A stretch of 64,000 nucleotides of DNA from Wurfbainia villosa (GCA_025175895.1 CM046004.1:19517011-19581010), one strand, 5' to 3'; shown: positions 1 through 12,193, counted from the stretch's first letter. Program-made: numbers and translations. Notes: generated by a model from the letters alone, not told the origin.

Positions 1-108
1 TAGATCCAAAGGTAGAGATTAAATCTCTAGATCCGACGGTTGAGATTAAATCTCTAGGTCCGACGGTTGAGATTAAACCCCTAAAACCAATGGTGGAGAT
101 TAAAACAA
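1..108. repeat. 27-bp tandem repeat, four units
   Basis: Four consecutive units start at 1, 28, 55 and 82. Each is built on the pattern tagatccgacggttgagat followed by taaatctc, and the last unit is the most diverged. The array may continue to the left of the window. It lies about 15 bases upstream of a TATA-like ctataaaag (near 125), so it could be an upstream repeat of an LTR promoter. That role is an inference. Confidence 0.8.
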
Positions 109-819
109 GGCTTATCCCTAAACTCTATAAAAGGAGGCTAGGGTTTTGGGTGGAAAGAAGCATAGGGAGTTGGCGACACCAAATAAGGAAACTCTTTCCT
201 TGTCTTCTTCTTCCTCAAGGTGGCCGGCGCCCATACAACTTTTCCAGCCCTTGGCCAGCGTCCAAAGCATCCCTTATCCTTCTCTTTGGCTGGTGGAAAC
301 ATAGCTTAGGGTCCTCCTTTGAAGCTTTTGGCCGACATCCATCTTTCTCCTTCTCCTTGTTAAATGGCGGCAAGAAACTTGCTTGTTGCTTATTGGTTGG
401 CTAAAGGAAGGAGAAGGGTCTTGTTTCTATTCTTCCTCTTGCTTGGAACGAGCAAGGAAAAAAGATTGGTGATCTAGGAGCTTCAACTTTTGGTAGATCG
501 TCGCCCACATGATGTCCGAAAGGAGGAAGGTCATACAATAGAAGATTGAGAGGCATATCACTTATCTATCTTCATGTGTAACATGTTTATATTTTTTTTT
601 CAATTATATGAATGTTATATTCTATTTTGTGGCTAAATATACTTGGACCCCGAACATAAACACAAAAGCCGGCGATCCGTACATCGTCTATTCCATGGCT
701 ATTTGTAGAATAGAGGTTGGTCGTTTGAACAACAAGTTTGTTCAAGTGACTACTCTAATCGAATAGCACGACGATGACAAGGTTGCTTGGGCAATCCCTC
801 TTGTCAAGAATAATTTTTT
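1..819 (+). mobile_element. Unassigned LTR-like remnant
   Basis: There is no credible coding sequence here. A TATA-like ctataaaagg near 125 is followed by pyrimidine-rich leader-like sequence and, near 580-630, a T-rich tract of the kind seen near the 3' end of the Copia LTRs elsewhere in this window. No primer site, polypurine tract or second LTR copy is visible, so both the boundaries and the family are uncertain. The 104-codon frame at 90-404 has no recognisable domain and I treat it as chance. Confidence 0.3.
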
Positions 820-1883
820 TTATCTGGGGACGTAGAAGGGATCGCCATGAACAAGCGACCGAGTTGAAGTGGGAAGCGAAGTTTCCTACTATCATTGGAG
901 GGATCCGAGAGGCGTGAGGCTGATGGAGGTGGCTATAAGGCTTAGGTCTAGGCTAAGGGTGGTCTAGCAAGTATGGGGGAACTATACTTGGGCTAAAACC
1001 TCATGTTTGAGGTGTGCCAGTCGATTGGTGTCATGTGGCAATCAATTGGCCTGAGTCAACTAGGATTTGACAGCGGGAATTGGCCCAGCAGTCGACTGCC
1101 AGAGGAGGACAGCCCATTGATTGGTCGAGCAGTCGACTAATCTTATGATCAGTCGACTGGTGCTCGGGTTTTGGAGCAAAGAATGGAGTCTCACTCGACC
1201 GCTGCTGTCAGCAGTCGAGTGATGGCTTGATCAGTCGACTGATGGTCATAATCAGTCGACTGATGATGGATCCATTGGATTTTTCTAGCATGGATCTAGT
1301 CGTTGTCTCACGACAACAGTAGCATCAGTCGACTGATGGTCTCGATCAGTCGACTTATCAACTTTTTCCAGCATAGGTAGAAGATTTAAAAGGAGCTCGT
1401 GGAGGAGGAAAAAGGTAGCGATTTTCTTGGGCGAATTGAAGGGGAGACTTGGTGCTTTCCAGTCCTTCAAGGCTATTCCAAGGCAATTAAAGATCAAGCA
1501 ACCAAAGTGCTCTTGTAAAGTTTTTTTCTTTACTTGCATTGTATTTCTTATTTGCATTAGCTTGTATCTTTTGTATTACTTAGTGTCATCATTGTACGAG
1601 GTTTCTCCACCTCCGACTTGTGTCGAGAAGGAGTATTTGTGATTAGTGATTGCGTGTGCATCACTAGAACTCTTTAAAGCTCGATCCGTGGAGTAGGAAC
1701 CATTCAGTTCCGAACCACGTTATATCTTTGTGTTTGTGTGATTGTCTATTTCGTTATTGTTATTATTATCTATATTCCGCTGCGCTAATGAAGTTTGTAG
1801 ATGAACATGTGAAAGAATTCCATCGACGCATAGCACGACGCTATTCACCCCCCCCCCCTCTAGTGTTCAAACGATCCCCTACA
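820..1883 (+). mobile_element. 3' part of a SIRE-type LTR, plus strand
   Basis: The segment from about 1500 matches, in the opposite orientation, the LTRs at 6772-8147, 9938-11245 and 63489-64000. The shared blocks are the cluster of CAGTCGACTG palindromes (perfect copies at 1089, 1150, 1232, 1253 and 1326), 'acgaggtttctccacctccgac', the 'ccgtggagtaggaacc' block and the terminal 'tattcaccccc' block. It ends at ctaca (1883), where family-A reverse transcriptase resumes directly with the codons for VSGSA. It is therefore the right end of an element inserted into that gene, and the rest lies off-window or is degraded. The start at 820 is approximate. Confidence 0.55.
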
Positions 1884-2340
1884 GTTAGTGGGAGTGCGAT
1901 CATATTCCTAGTACTATATGTCGATGATATATTACTCATAGGAAACGATATACCTTTCTTATAGTCAGTCAAAGGTTGGCTATCTAAAATGTTCTGCATG
2001 AAAGACATGGGAGAAGCGACCTACATCCTCGGGATTTTGGATCTAGAAGTTCATATCTAAACTTGGGGTGGTTCCATCCACTGTTGAAGCATTACCAATT
2101 TACTACGACAACACTGGAGCTATCACACAGGCAAAGGAACCCAGGTCTCACCAACGATCCAAACACATGCTTTGGCGATATCATCTGATCAAAGAAATCA
2201 TCATCAGGAAAGAAATACAAATCGAGAAGATTCCCACAGAAAGGAACCTAGCGGATCCTTTGATAAAGGCTCTATCACAAAGTAAGTTTGAGAGTAACAT
2301 CAAGGACTATGGTATTGGATACCATGGCGATTGACTTTAG
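1884..2340 (+). pseudogene. Copia family A' RT/RNase H remnant
   Basis: This is the C-terminal part of a Copia polyprotein. It opens with the reverse-transcriptase motif YVDD in LYVDDILLIGND (about 1915-1950) and runs through WLSKMF and GEATYILGI. It then jumps within a few codons to the end of RNase H. The RNase H tail at 2068-2334 is open, with YYDNTGAI, the PRSHQRSKH block and ADPL. Compared with the matching gene at 34344-35975, about 550 bases between ILGI and the RNase H tail are missing. The 5' part of the gene is cut by the SIRE-type LTR ending at 1883. It is followed by the purine-rich cccaatgggagt and then the LTR at 2355, so this copy uses that LTR as its 3' LTR. Confidence 0.8.
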
Positions 2341-2354
2341 GCCCAATGGGAGTC

Positions 2355-4312
2355 TGTTATGATTGAGAGGTGTCCTAAGGCAATCGCCTTATGGTTATAC
2401 TATTTAGTTGATAAATAAAGATTCACTATTTGAGTACACATGTCATATGTGTTTGATTGGATCTTAAACTCATTTATTGAATGTCCGCGATAAGATTCAT
2501 AGCATTGCTATTCGATCACAACTAGTGAGTATCTCTACATATGTAATTATGAATGTATTGAAAAGATCCCTAGTCGATGAATAGATGAGTTCGGACATCA
2601 TCGATTCTGGGAGACTAACACGTCCTTGGTTTATCCAAGAAGCTACTCCTCACTGGCTGAAGACATTGAGATGTCAAGAGTTAAACGTGGATGCTAGTTA
2701 TGGTAACTAGTTCATTGGAGTGACCTGCTGTAAGACTTCACATGGTTCTCTACATATAAGATATGTCAGTGAAGCACTTACTGTAACTCGAGTGCGAGCT
2801 TCCTTCGACTTGAGGTATTCAAGTCATCTTGGTCTTGGAGACTTATACTTTGACATCTTAGTCAATACATCTCTACGGAGGTGTGGGTACAATATGATTG
2901 GGTATAAGTCGAAGTGCCCAAAGGTGATTGAATAGCCAACAAAGGATTCACCACTCCTTGCAAGGAGATGTATACCCTATGGCCACTCGTCAGGATTATT
3001 ATTCAAAGTCTTTGGCCATATCATTGCATGTCAAGAGTATGGTACTCTTGGATACATGTTGAAGTAATTAGAATCCAATGGACGAGGAAGTTAGACTTGG
3101 GCTAGGTGTGACGTAGTCAGCCTAGTGGGGACTAACACATAGACCATGTCCTGAACCAAGTAGGTATAAGATGAGTGAAAGGAATAAAGTATGATTCACT
3201 GTAGCTACTGAAGGTTCGGAAATGGTTTCGAGATCAACTATTGATTTTTTGATTAATTGGGAATCATGATGTACTACTAGGTGCCACTCATAATCGTTCC
3301 ATAATTAATGGTTAATTATGGACGACCAACATAAATCGAGAACCTATTAGATCATACACACTACGAATCCTTCGAAGAGGCTTAAAACAAGTTTGAGAAT
3401 TGGATTCTCAAGATCGAGAGAGATCAAGTTTTGTTGGACCAAACACATAAAAAATATAGAAATATTTGTCAAGTTGGAAATGCGAAAGGAGAATGTCTTA
3501 AGAAGACGGGTTGGGCCTTAAAAGATTTAATTATAAACCAAACCCATTTTGTTTTAATTAAAAAGGTCCTCTTTTGGTTAAGGGCCCAATTAGGATTTAA
3601 TGGATGAGATTAAGCCTTAATGGTTATGGGGTTAGGGATTTGATCCATTAACCTATAACCCATTAGGATTAGTGCCTATATAAAGGTTTATAAAGGTTAA
3701 ACCTAATGAATAGAAGTCCTTAAGGCCCTCTTCCTCAACCTAGCCGAACCTAGAAGAATTAGGGTTTGGTGTTCCGTCGGCCGTCAAGGAAACAAGGGTT
3801 GTTTCCACCTCTTCAGAGGTCGGCCACTCTAGGCTTTAAGGTTGTTATTGTCACTTATTGAAGCTTCAAAATAGTGGCTAATTCCTACACGAATCGACAA
3901 CCTTGCGAAGGTTGTTCGAGGACTCGTTTGTGTCGCAAAATGAGTCGGTGACTGCTCTCTAATCACCCGACCTTCTTGTTTCATCTAGTAGTGAAGAGAA
4001 GGTCAAACTCGTGGCTTTGAGAAGTTGTCCCTCCAAAGATTTGATGTTGATATGAGTAGAGACGAAGCTCCGCAAGCATCGTACGGTTGACGCCTTCCGG
4101 CTCACCATCATCCGAAAGGTATACCTAGAGTAAAATTTATTTTATTCTTGTTGTCTATAAAATTTTATTTGGCGGATATGTCCGTACGTTTTGTAATCTT
4201 GCATGCATGGGTGTGAGTGTTATAATAATTTAGGAAATTGTTACGTTTTTCTTCCGCTACATTCGTTTATGAAACGACAAAAACACATATACACGTCGGT
4301 CGTAACCCAACA
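2355..4312 (+). mobile_element. LTR of Copia family A (5' LTR)
   Basis: It starts tgttatgattgag and ends cgtaacccaaca. It aligns along its length with 35981-36445 plus 40020-41528, and its last 1.1 kb aligns with 41529-42618. A TATA-like cctatataaagg lies at 3675-3686, followed by the leader-like 'ctcttcctcaacctag' and 'attagggtttggtg' blocks, so transcription probably starts near 3700. The polypurine-like tract of the upstream copy A' abuts its left edge and the primer site of copy A abuts its right edge. It therefore serves as the 3' LTR of one copy and the 5' LTR of the next. Confidence 0.85.
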
Positions 4313-4313
4313 G

Positions 4314-4325
4314 TGGTATCAGAGA
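4314..4325 (+). promoter_or_regulatory. Primer binding site, tRNA-Met type
   Basis: tggtatcagaga begins one base after the LTR ends at acccaaca (4312). It matches the common plant consensus tggtatcagagc, complementary to the 3' end of initiator tRNA-Met, with a mismatch in the last base. Confidence 0.85.
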
Positions 4326-5708
4326 CTGACCGTGCTTTGACATATTCATAAAATAGGTTTTACAAAGTCGTAGTTGATCATAGAATTATTTTGGAAATTT
4401 TTCTATTTTGAAAATTTTTCCATTTTTCGAAAGTTTTCGAATTTGTTAAAAAATTCAGATTTGGAAAATTTAGAAATAATTTAGGAAATTATATTTCTGG
4501 AAATATTTGATCAAGAAATATTAATATTGAAAATGTTTCCTAATTAATTGGATTTTCTTGATAGGTATTTATTTCCTTAAATAAAGTATATAATTAAATT
4601 TGAAATTGTTTCTTAATTTAATTATGGAATTTTGATTTATGGAAATCAATATTCTATAACATATTTTATTTTTGAAAAATATTTACCAAATAAAATATGA
4701 AATTAAATTCGGAATTATTTCCTTATTTAATTATAGGATCATGATTTATGGAAATCAAGATTCTTAATTGTATTTTATTTCTAATATATTTCCTAGATAA
4801 AATATAATATTAATTTCCGATTTTTATCCTTATTTAATTAAAGAATCATGATTTATGAAATCTAGATTCTAAAATATATTTTATCTTTAATATATTTCCC
4901 AAACAAAAAAATGAGATTAAATTTGGAAATTATTTCCTAATTTAATCAAAGGAATGTTGATTTATGGAAATCAAATTTCTAAACATATTTTAATTCCAAA
5001 ATAATATAATGACAACTATGATATAATCATATCATATCATATTCCATGATTAGATGCATTTTTCCATGCGTGTGTTGTGACATGTCATCATATATGTTAT
5101 GTGTGCAATGTCATATAGGTAGAACATATGCATGAGGATGAGACCTAAAACCCTTATACAAATTTTAAACCTTACACCTACCGTTAATATGGTAAGAACC
5201 AGAGTGTAATTCCTTGTTTGAGTTGTTGGCCCAAGTCAAGCTCAACCTGAAATTAGATATGTTCGAACCATAGAGATATGATCTCATGATTAACGAGTTG
5301 GTTTTAACTTGAAGCATTAGCTTGTTGACCTAACGCCAAGGTCAATGTGGATAGAGGTGAAGTCGGGTGATATACATTTAATGTATACTTGTTAATGTGT
5401 TAACAATCCGATGTTTATGCAAACATTCAAATAGTTGATAGCATAATGTGATAGCTACATATACGCGATATGTTATCGGTATACTTGATACCTACCACTA
5501 TAGCTAAGAATGACTTGTTGGCCTAACGTCAAGGTTGTTCTTATATATAGTGGATATCAACCCACTCGGAGAAAAACCTACGATCTCCCGAATTCAATGT
5601 AAGGGCTCTTGAATTCGAAAAGTGAGTGGGAGCCTAATATGTAAATTGTTTACATATCAAATCAACTCTCTCACATTCTCGATTTTGTATTTCTAGGTTA
5701 ATCATTTA
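4326..5708 (+). other. Copia A untranslated leader with tandem repeat
   Basis: This AT-rich leader between the primer site and gag has no coding signal. From about 4530 to 5000 it holds four to five imperfect tandem copies of a roughly 107-bp unit. Each unit contains 'tttatggaaatcaa.attct', then 'atattttat', then 'aaataaaatat.aaattaaat'. Between 5000 and 5700 the sequence is unique here, with two related 'ttg.cctaacgtcaaggt' phrases (about 5335 and 5520). Confidence 0.6.
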
Positions 5709-6771
5709 ATAACGTCGTATGTTAATCTGCGTTCGATTTTGGAATCGAACAAACTGACTGGGTCTAACTTCTTGGACTAACTTCGAAATTTGAGAATCGT
5801 TCTCAAGGCTAAGAAGCTTGTTTATCTCCTTGAAGAGCCTCTTCCCACCAGTCTTGACCATGATGCAATTCCGACCAAATGTTGGCCCATCAAAAGCATA
5901 CGACTGATTCTGAGCTTGCCAGTTGCACCATGCTAGCAACGATGACTCATGAGTTGTAAAAGCAGCACGAGCATATGGATGCTTACATGATCATTTACTC
6001 TCTTCGTGAACTCTTCGATGAGCAATCGAGATCCGAAAGGTTTGAGGTCTCGAAGCTTTTCTTTAGCTCGAAGACGGAGGAGGGCATCTCATTACAATTT
6101 GTACTGAAGATTAATGGGTACATTAAGCGGCTAGGATCACTAGGGTTTGCGATGGATCATGAATTAAATATTGACTTAATTCTGCATAGTTTGTCCAAGA
6201 GTTACTCACAATTTGTGATGAACTATCGGATGAACAATCTTGAATCCACCATTCCCAAGTGATCAATATGCTCAAGACTATAGAACCTTCTATGACTAAA
6301 GAACAGAAGATGGTGATGTCGGTTGACTCCTCAAAGAAAGGTTCTAAGAAGAAGTCAAAGCAACAGTCAAAGGGGAAGAAGAAGAAGGCCAAGGTTGGAA
6401 AGTCAACTCCAAAGGGCACATGCCATCACTATGGCAAGATGGGCCATTAGCGAAGGAACTGTAAGATCTATCTTGAGTCCATAAAGAAGAAGCCGACATC
6501 TAATGCCCCATCCTCTTCCTATATCTTCGTTATTGACTATCATGCTATTTCCATTTATGCTTGGATATTTGATACTGGGGGTGGCTCATATATATGTAAT
6601 GACATACAGGGGCTAAGAGAAAATAGAAGACTTATCAAGGGAGAAGTGAATCTGTGAGTCGGCAATGGAACAAAGGTTGTAGCTATCACCATCAGAACTT
6701 ATTCGCTGAAGCTTCCTAGTGGACTTGTCTTAGAATTGAACAATTGTTATTTTGTTCTAACATTAATAAAG
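5709..6771 (+). pseudogene. Copia A gag and start of protease (broken)
   Basis: The gag signature reads through LRSILESNKLTG and LRNLRIVLKAKKL (about 5733-5820), with TAA replacing the expected Trp of the FLDW motif. A better frame continues at 5975-6262 with MDAYMIIYSLRELFDEQSR, the typical end of Copia gag. After a shift comes a Lys-rich stretch and a zinc knuckle at about 6418-6462 reading CHHYGKMGH, stop, RRNC: the second Cys is Tyr and an aromatic residue is a stop. The protease follows with IFDTGG at about 6565, which keeps the catalytic D-T-G core, and then the LELNN block. The frame is cut at 6771 by the minus-strand element and resumes at 11251 in the middle of the protease tail. Confidence 0.8.
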
Positions 6772-8147
6772 TGTTGGAAGATCGGTGGCTGGCTAGAGGG
6801 GGGTGAATAGACCAAATCGCATGTATGGTGGAAATCGTTTGTTCATCGCGTGCTCGTCTACAATACTAGTTAATGCGCAACGGAAATAATAGTAATACGA
6901 ATACAAAAGACACAAGCATAAATACAACACACGATATATGTGGTTCGGAACCTTAGGTTTCCTAATCTACGGGGTGAGCTCAACGAGTTCGTGTTATGCG
7001 CACGACACTAACAACACTCCTTCTCAACCACAAGTCGGAGGTGGAGAAACCTCGTACAAGCAATTACAACAAGTAATACAAAATGTACAAGCAAATACAA
7101 AGACTACAAATGAAATACATAAAGAATACTTTACTACAAATGGCTTTGAACTCTTGCTTGTTGCTTGCTCTTGAAGGACTGGAATGCAGCAGCAATTCCC
7201 CTCCAAAATCTTCCCAAAAGTCTTCGTGAAATCCTCCATCTCGAGCTCTATTTTTAACCTGTATCGAGCTGATTCTGTGCCCATCAGTCGACTGATCGTG
7301 ACCATCAGTCGTCTTGTCCTGTAGTCATTGTCTCACAACGACTTGATCCACACTGGCCAAATTCCAACGGATCCATCATCAATCAACTGATCATGCCCAT
7401 TAGTTGAGTGATCGCCGCGATCACTCAACTGGAAAAGCTTCTGTGCCCAAATTCACCCCGATCAATTGACTACCCTCCCTCGACAGTCGACTGATGTGTC
7501 TGTAGTCGACTGTCATCCCTTGCCAGTTGACTATTCAGCCAAAAATAGTTCAGTCGAACATCGGTCGAGTCCAATTAACCTAGAGCAGTCGACTGACACC
7601 TATGTCAGTCGACTGATGTTGGGTAAAACCTCAAACACCAAGTTGTTTGAGCATCTGACACTCAGTCTTAGCCACTTGGCCAAGTCCACCTCATCCTCTC
7701 ATGGAGTTCCCCTCTGAAGCTCTCTTCCCTCAGCCTACGTCCCTCGGATGCACTAAGCGCATGACTTCGCAATGCCATCCTTCGCGTCTCTTGCCCTCGA
7801 AGTCTGTTTCCCTTATGCCTCACTCCATTCTCTCCCCGTCCAACGGTCCCTCTGATGCACCAAGTGCACGGCTTCGCAATGTCATCCTTCACTGACTCAA
7901 GGACCCCGAGCCTAGTGAACTTACCAAGTCCTCAAGACTTCCCACACCAAGCCTCATGCTTGGATTTTCCATGACAAGCCCCATGCTTGGACTTTTCACA
8001 ACCAAGACTACACACTTGGATTTACATGGCCAACCCATGTTGGACTTCCCATGACAATCTCATGTCATATATTTTGTCTAACAACAAAATACAGTTCGAG
8101 TCAAACTCAAGTCCGGTCAAACGTGATCTAGGTCGATTGCACCAGCA
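6772..8147 (-). mobile_element. 3' LTR of the minus-strand element
   Basis: This 1376-bp LTR aligns over its full length with 9938-11245. It contains the CAGTCGACTG palindrome cluster (perfect copies at 7285 and 7484 and further near-perfect ones to about 7620). A 74-codon minus frame at 7668-7892 is matched by an equally long frame in the other LTR. Within that frame a roughly 105-bp unit containing 'cttggtgcat' is present twice in tandem. The frame has no known domain, and its conservation can be explained by LTR identity alone. Confidence 0.8.
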
Positions 8148-9937
8148 ATCTCCCTCTCTTTGATGTTTGACAAAACCTCAATCTCAAGTATACCAATTAT
8201 CCCCAATTGGCAATTCTCACATCCCAATGAGAATTCCAACTAACCCCAATTGGTAATTTCTCTCCCTTTTTGACATACATCAAAAAGGTCTTCCCCAAGG
8301 GTATGAATGTCTCATATCCCAATGAGATCTTACAATCTCTCCCTCGGAGGAAAACACATGCCTTCAATCTTTCTAGTGATAAGTCTCATATCACTTAAGA
8401 GAGGCAATCTCCCAATTTTACTCCCATGAGGAAAAATACACATTCATCTTCCCATGATGGATACCTCCCTCTAAAGGCTTACTCCCCCTTGAGCATTGCA
8501 CCAACAATGCCCTTGGAGAGTCCCTAAGCCAATAAGAACATTTAAACAATCAAAATTAAGGAACAAGTTCAACAATGAACTCTCACACACCTTAAAATTG
8601 ATACATACCCTAAACACATCTCCTAATCCATATCCAATGGATTTTCACCTTTTCTAATGCTCTCCAAAGTATGTCCTAGGGTTAGGAGTCATTAGGGAAC
8701 CAAAACATAGTTGAACATGGGCCTAACAACAATTGTTTACCCGAAATCAGCCTAGCAGTTGACTTTGACAGTAATCAATCGACTGCCACCCTAATTAGTC
8801 GACTGTCATTCGGCAGTCGACTGGTAACTGAAAAATCTAAATTTCAGTTATCAAAAATGGTTTTTAAAAATTCATAAGTAATTATACATACGATGAAAAA
8901 TCATGAAAATTCATATGCATAATACCTATAACAATCAATATGGGTGAAAAATATTTAAAAATTATTTTACCCACAAAATAGTGAGATTGATACAAGTTCA
9001 AAAGATGAGAGAAGCTTCAATATTTGAGCCATCTTTGTATCACCTCATTCAATGGTGATTGCTATCAAAAGATAGGCTTCACTAAGGTTTTTCAAAATGT
9101 TTTTGAAATGTTTTTAAAATATTTAAATTCATTTTCCTAAACATCTCACTTGTATCTAAATGTGTGAAACACACACAAGTCAAGTATTTTAGTGAGATGT
9201 GGGTTTTAGTTAATTAGGGTCTCATGCATTAATCTAAGCCACACTATTTGACTCCCTTATGCATGGGACTTCAAATCATGTCATAGTCCTTAAATCCATT
9301 TTATTTATACATGAATGATGATTATGGCATAATGATAATATAAGCAAGCATGTGCCAATAATCATGATGTCATGGCATGTGAATGAATTTTAAGCATACA
9401 TGACACAAAAACATAACCCTAAATATGATCATGACATTTTATATGATAAAAATAAACATGATGTCATGTCATGGTATATGGCAAGCAAATATGGCAGGTA
9501 AAAAGATGAAGGTATAAGAATATCTAAAATTTAGTATTAGTTTCCATTTGATATAATTAAATCTATTTTGCCATAATATAACTCATTTCCTTAGTGTGCC
9601 AAAAACCCAAATGGCACACCATGACCTCTAAACCTAAAGTGCCAATTTTAATCAATTTTTAACTTCTTAAAACACATTGGCACATCCTAAAGTGTCAACT
9701 CACCATGGTTAGGTTAACTACTCATTCACTTAGGGTTGACACACCCTAACCCATCTAGCGTGAATCGATCACGCTCCTAGGAACCCAATACCTATTGGAG
9801 CTCCTTGGATTAACTAGGTATTCGCTAGGGATAACTTCCCTAGATACCTTCCTAATGACCCTTTTTGGCTTTGAAGCCTTAGTCAATTGGGTCTTTCCTA
9901 AGTCAACTCTAGAGGTAACTCCCCCTTTGATATCACT
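8148..9937 (-). other. Non-coding interior of the minus-strand element
   Basis: The 1.79-kb interior has no credible coding sequence on either strand. On the minus strand it ends with two purine-rich tracts: caaagagagggagat, touching the LTR, and caaaaagggagagaa about 110 bases upstream (plus 8262-8292). The full SIRE-type element has one such tract in the comparable place (33029-33042). Three further SalI-palindrome copies occur at about 8780-8825. The rest is AT-rich sequence with no recognisable domain. Confidence 0.65.
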
Positions 9938-11245
9938 TGTTGGAAGATCGGTGGCCGGCTAGAGGGGGTGAATAGCCCAAATTGCGTGTACGGTGGAAAT
10001 CATTCATTCGTCGCGTGCTCGTCTACAATACTCGTTAATGTGCAGCGGAAATAATAGTGATACAAGTACAATAGACACAAGTACAAATAAAACACATGAT
10101 ATACATGGTTCGGAACCTTAGGGTTCCTACTCCACGGGGTGAGCTCAACGAGCTCCTGTTATGCGCACGACACTAACAACACTCCTTCTCGACCACAAGT
10201 CGGAGGTGGAGAAACCTCGTACAAGCAATTACAACAAGTAATACAAAATGTACAAGCAAATACAAAGACTACAAATGTCTTTGAACTCTTGCTTGTTGCT
10301 TGCTTTTGTTTACTCTTGAAGGAATGGAATGCAACAACAATTCCCCTCTAAAATCTTCCCAAAAGTCTTCGCGAAATCCTCCATCTCTAGCTCCATTTAT
10401 AACCTGCATCGAGCTAATTCCACGCCCATCAGTCAACTGATCATGACCATCAGTCGACTGGTCCTGTAGCCGTTGTCTCACAACGACTTGATCCACACTG
10501 GCCAAATTCCAACGGATCCATCATCAGTTGATTGATGATCCCATCAGTCGAGTGATCGCCATGATCACTCGACTGGAATAGCTTCTATGCCCGAATTCAC
10601 CTCGGTCAGTCGACTGCCCTCCCTCGGTAGTCAACTAATGGTGTCTGCAATGATCGCTGCCATTCCTTAACGATCGTTTCGCGAGAGCAATCGACACCTA
10701 TGCTAGTTGACTGATGTCGGGTAAAACCTCAAACACAAAGTTGTTTGAGCATCCAACACTCAGTCTTAGCCACTTGGCCAAGTCCACCTCATCCTCTCAC
10801 GGAGTTTCCCTCTGAAGCTCTCTTCCCTCGGGCTACGTCCCTTAGATGCACCAAGCGCATAGCTTTGTAATGCCATCCTTTGCATCTCTTGCCCTCGAAG
10901 TCTGCTTCCCTTGGGCCTCACTCCATTCGCTCCCCGTCCGGTGGTCCCTCGGATGCACCAAGTGCACGACTTTGCAATGTCATTCTTCACCGACTCAAGG
11001 ACCCCGAGCCTAGTGAACTTGCCAAGTCCTCAAGACTTCCCACACCAAGCCTCATGCTTGGATTTTCCATGCCAATCCCCATGCTTGGACTTTTCACAAC
11101 CAAGGCTACACACTTGGATTTATGTGGCCAACCCATGTTGGACTTCCCATGACAATATCATGTCATACGTTTTGTCTAACATTAAAATACAGTTCGAGTC
11201 AAACTCGAGTCCGGTCAAACGTGGCCTGGGTCGATTGCACCAACA
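9938..11245 (-). mobile_element. 5' LTR of the minus-strand element
   Basis: This 1308-bp LTR is diverged from its partner by scattered substitutions and small gaps. On the minus strand a TATA-like ttataaat lies near 10395-10402. It carries the palindrome cluster at about 10430-10620 and the same 74-codon minus frame at 10766-10990. The right end reads ttgcaccaaca and is followed by the target duplication taaag. Confidence 0.8.
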
Positions 11246-11250
11246 TAAAG

Positions 11251-12193
11251 AACATTGTTTTAATTTCTTGTTTAAATAGAAAGGGTATCCATTTGACGTT
11301 TAGTGACAATTATTGCTATATAACCTTGAATGACGTTCTTTATGGCACCGAAACTATATGCAATGACATCTATGTGTTAGATACATCCAGTGATGCATTC
11401 AATATCGAAGCGAGCAACAAGCGTGCTTGAAAAGATGATCAATTAACCTCCTACACATGGCACTGTCACCTTGGCCATATAAGAAAGAAGCGTATGTCAG
11501 AGTTACACAAGAGTGGAATTCTATAATTATTTGAATTGGATTCATTTGATACATGTGAATCATGCTTACAAGGCAAGATGACAAAGTTGCCAGTGGAAGA
11601 GTTACTTAGTCTCATACATACTGATGTATGTGGACCAATGTCAATTCATGCTCAAGGAGGTTATAGCTACTTCATTACCTTTATCGATGATCACTCATGA
11701 TTTGGATATATATATCTTATGAGATATAAATCTGAAGCCTTTGAAAAGTTCAAAGAATTCAGAAATGAAGTAAAGGAACAACTTGGTAAAAGTATTAAGA
11801 TACTTCAATCCGATTGAGGTGGTGAATATTTTAGCCAAGAGTTTCAGAATTATCTAAGAGGCAATAGTATATTGTCTCAATGGACTCCGCCTTATACATT
11901 GCAACATAATGGTGTATCTGAAAGGCAAAATCGAACCTTGTTCGACATGGTGAGATAGATGATGAATCATGCAAGCCTTCCCAAATCCTTTTGGGGGCTA
12001 TGCACTCGAGACGGCTATTCACTTGCTGAATAGAGTCCCGACCAAGGCAGTCTCTGCTACTCCATATTGGATATGAACTGGTAAGACACCCCAGTTTTCT
12101 TATTTGAAAACATGGGGATGTCCAGCTTACGTGAAGACGACTACATCAGACAAGTTGAATGCTAAGTCTGATAAGTGTCTATTTATTGGATAC
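11251..12193 (+). pseudogene. Copia A protease tail and integrase (broken)
   Basis: It continues the frame lost at 6771, beginning with KNIVLISCL, the end of the protease domain. The integrase zinc-finger region follows as WHCHLGHIRKKRM and CESCLQGKMTK, with both His and both Cys kept. The catalytic core is seen as LIHTDVCGP (first Asp), then ILQSD followed by a stop and GGEYF (second Asp; the following Asn codon is TGA), then LQHNGVSERQNRTL (Glu). Further stops occur in DDHS and in the MVRxMMNHA block. The frame ends at LFIGY, where the Athila element is inserted at 12194, and resumes at 20410. Confidence 0.85.

Larger units (their letters stand above)
6772..11245 (-). mobile_element. Non-autonomous SIRE-type LTR element, minus strand
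   Basis: The element has two LTRs, 6772-8147 (3' LTR) and 9938-11245 (5' LTR), both starting tgttgg on the plus strand and ending caaca or cagca. The target duplication taaag is at 6767-6771 and 11246-11250. Read on the minus strand, the 5' LTR is followed by gtgatatcaaag, a decayed tRNA-Met primer site. The 3' LTR is preceded by the purine-rich caaagagagggagat. The 1.8-kb interior has no gene, so proteins would have to come from an autonomous SIRE-type relative. Its 4.5-kb size and lack of coding place it with LARD-like elements. It interrupts the protease-integrase linker of Copia A. Confidence 0.85.

Noticed and set aside
1089..1335. CRISPR-like spaced short palindromes
   Set aside because: Spacing is irregular, the units are only 10 bp, and they lie in LTRs of plant retrotransposons. 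CRISPR arrays do not fit this genome.
7668..7892. 74-codon minus frame present in both LTRs of the non-coding element
   Set aside because: It is repeated because the LTRs are copies of each other. It has no domain and is built from an internal tandem repeat.
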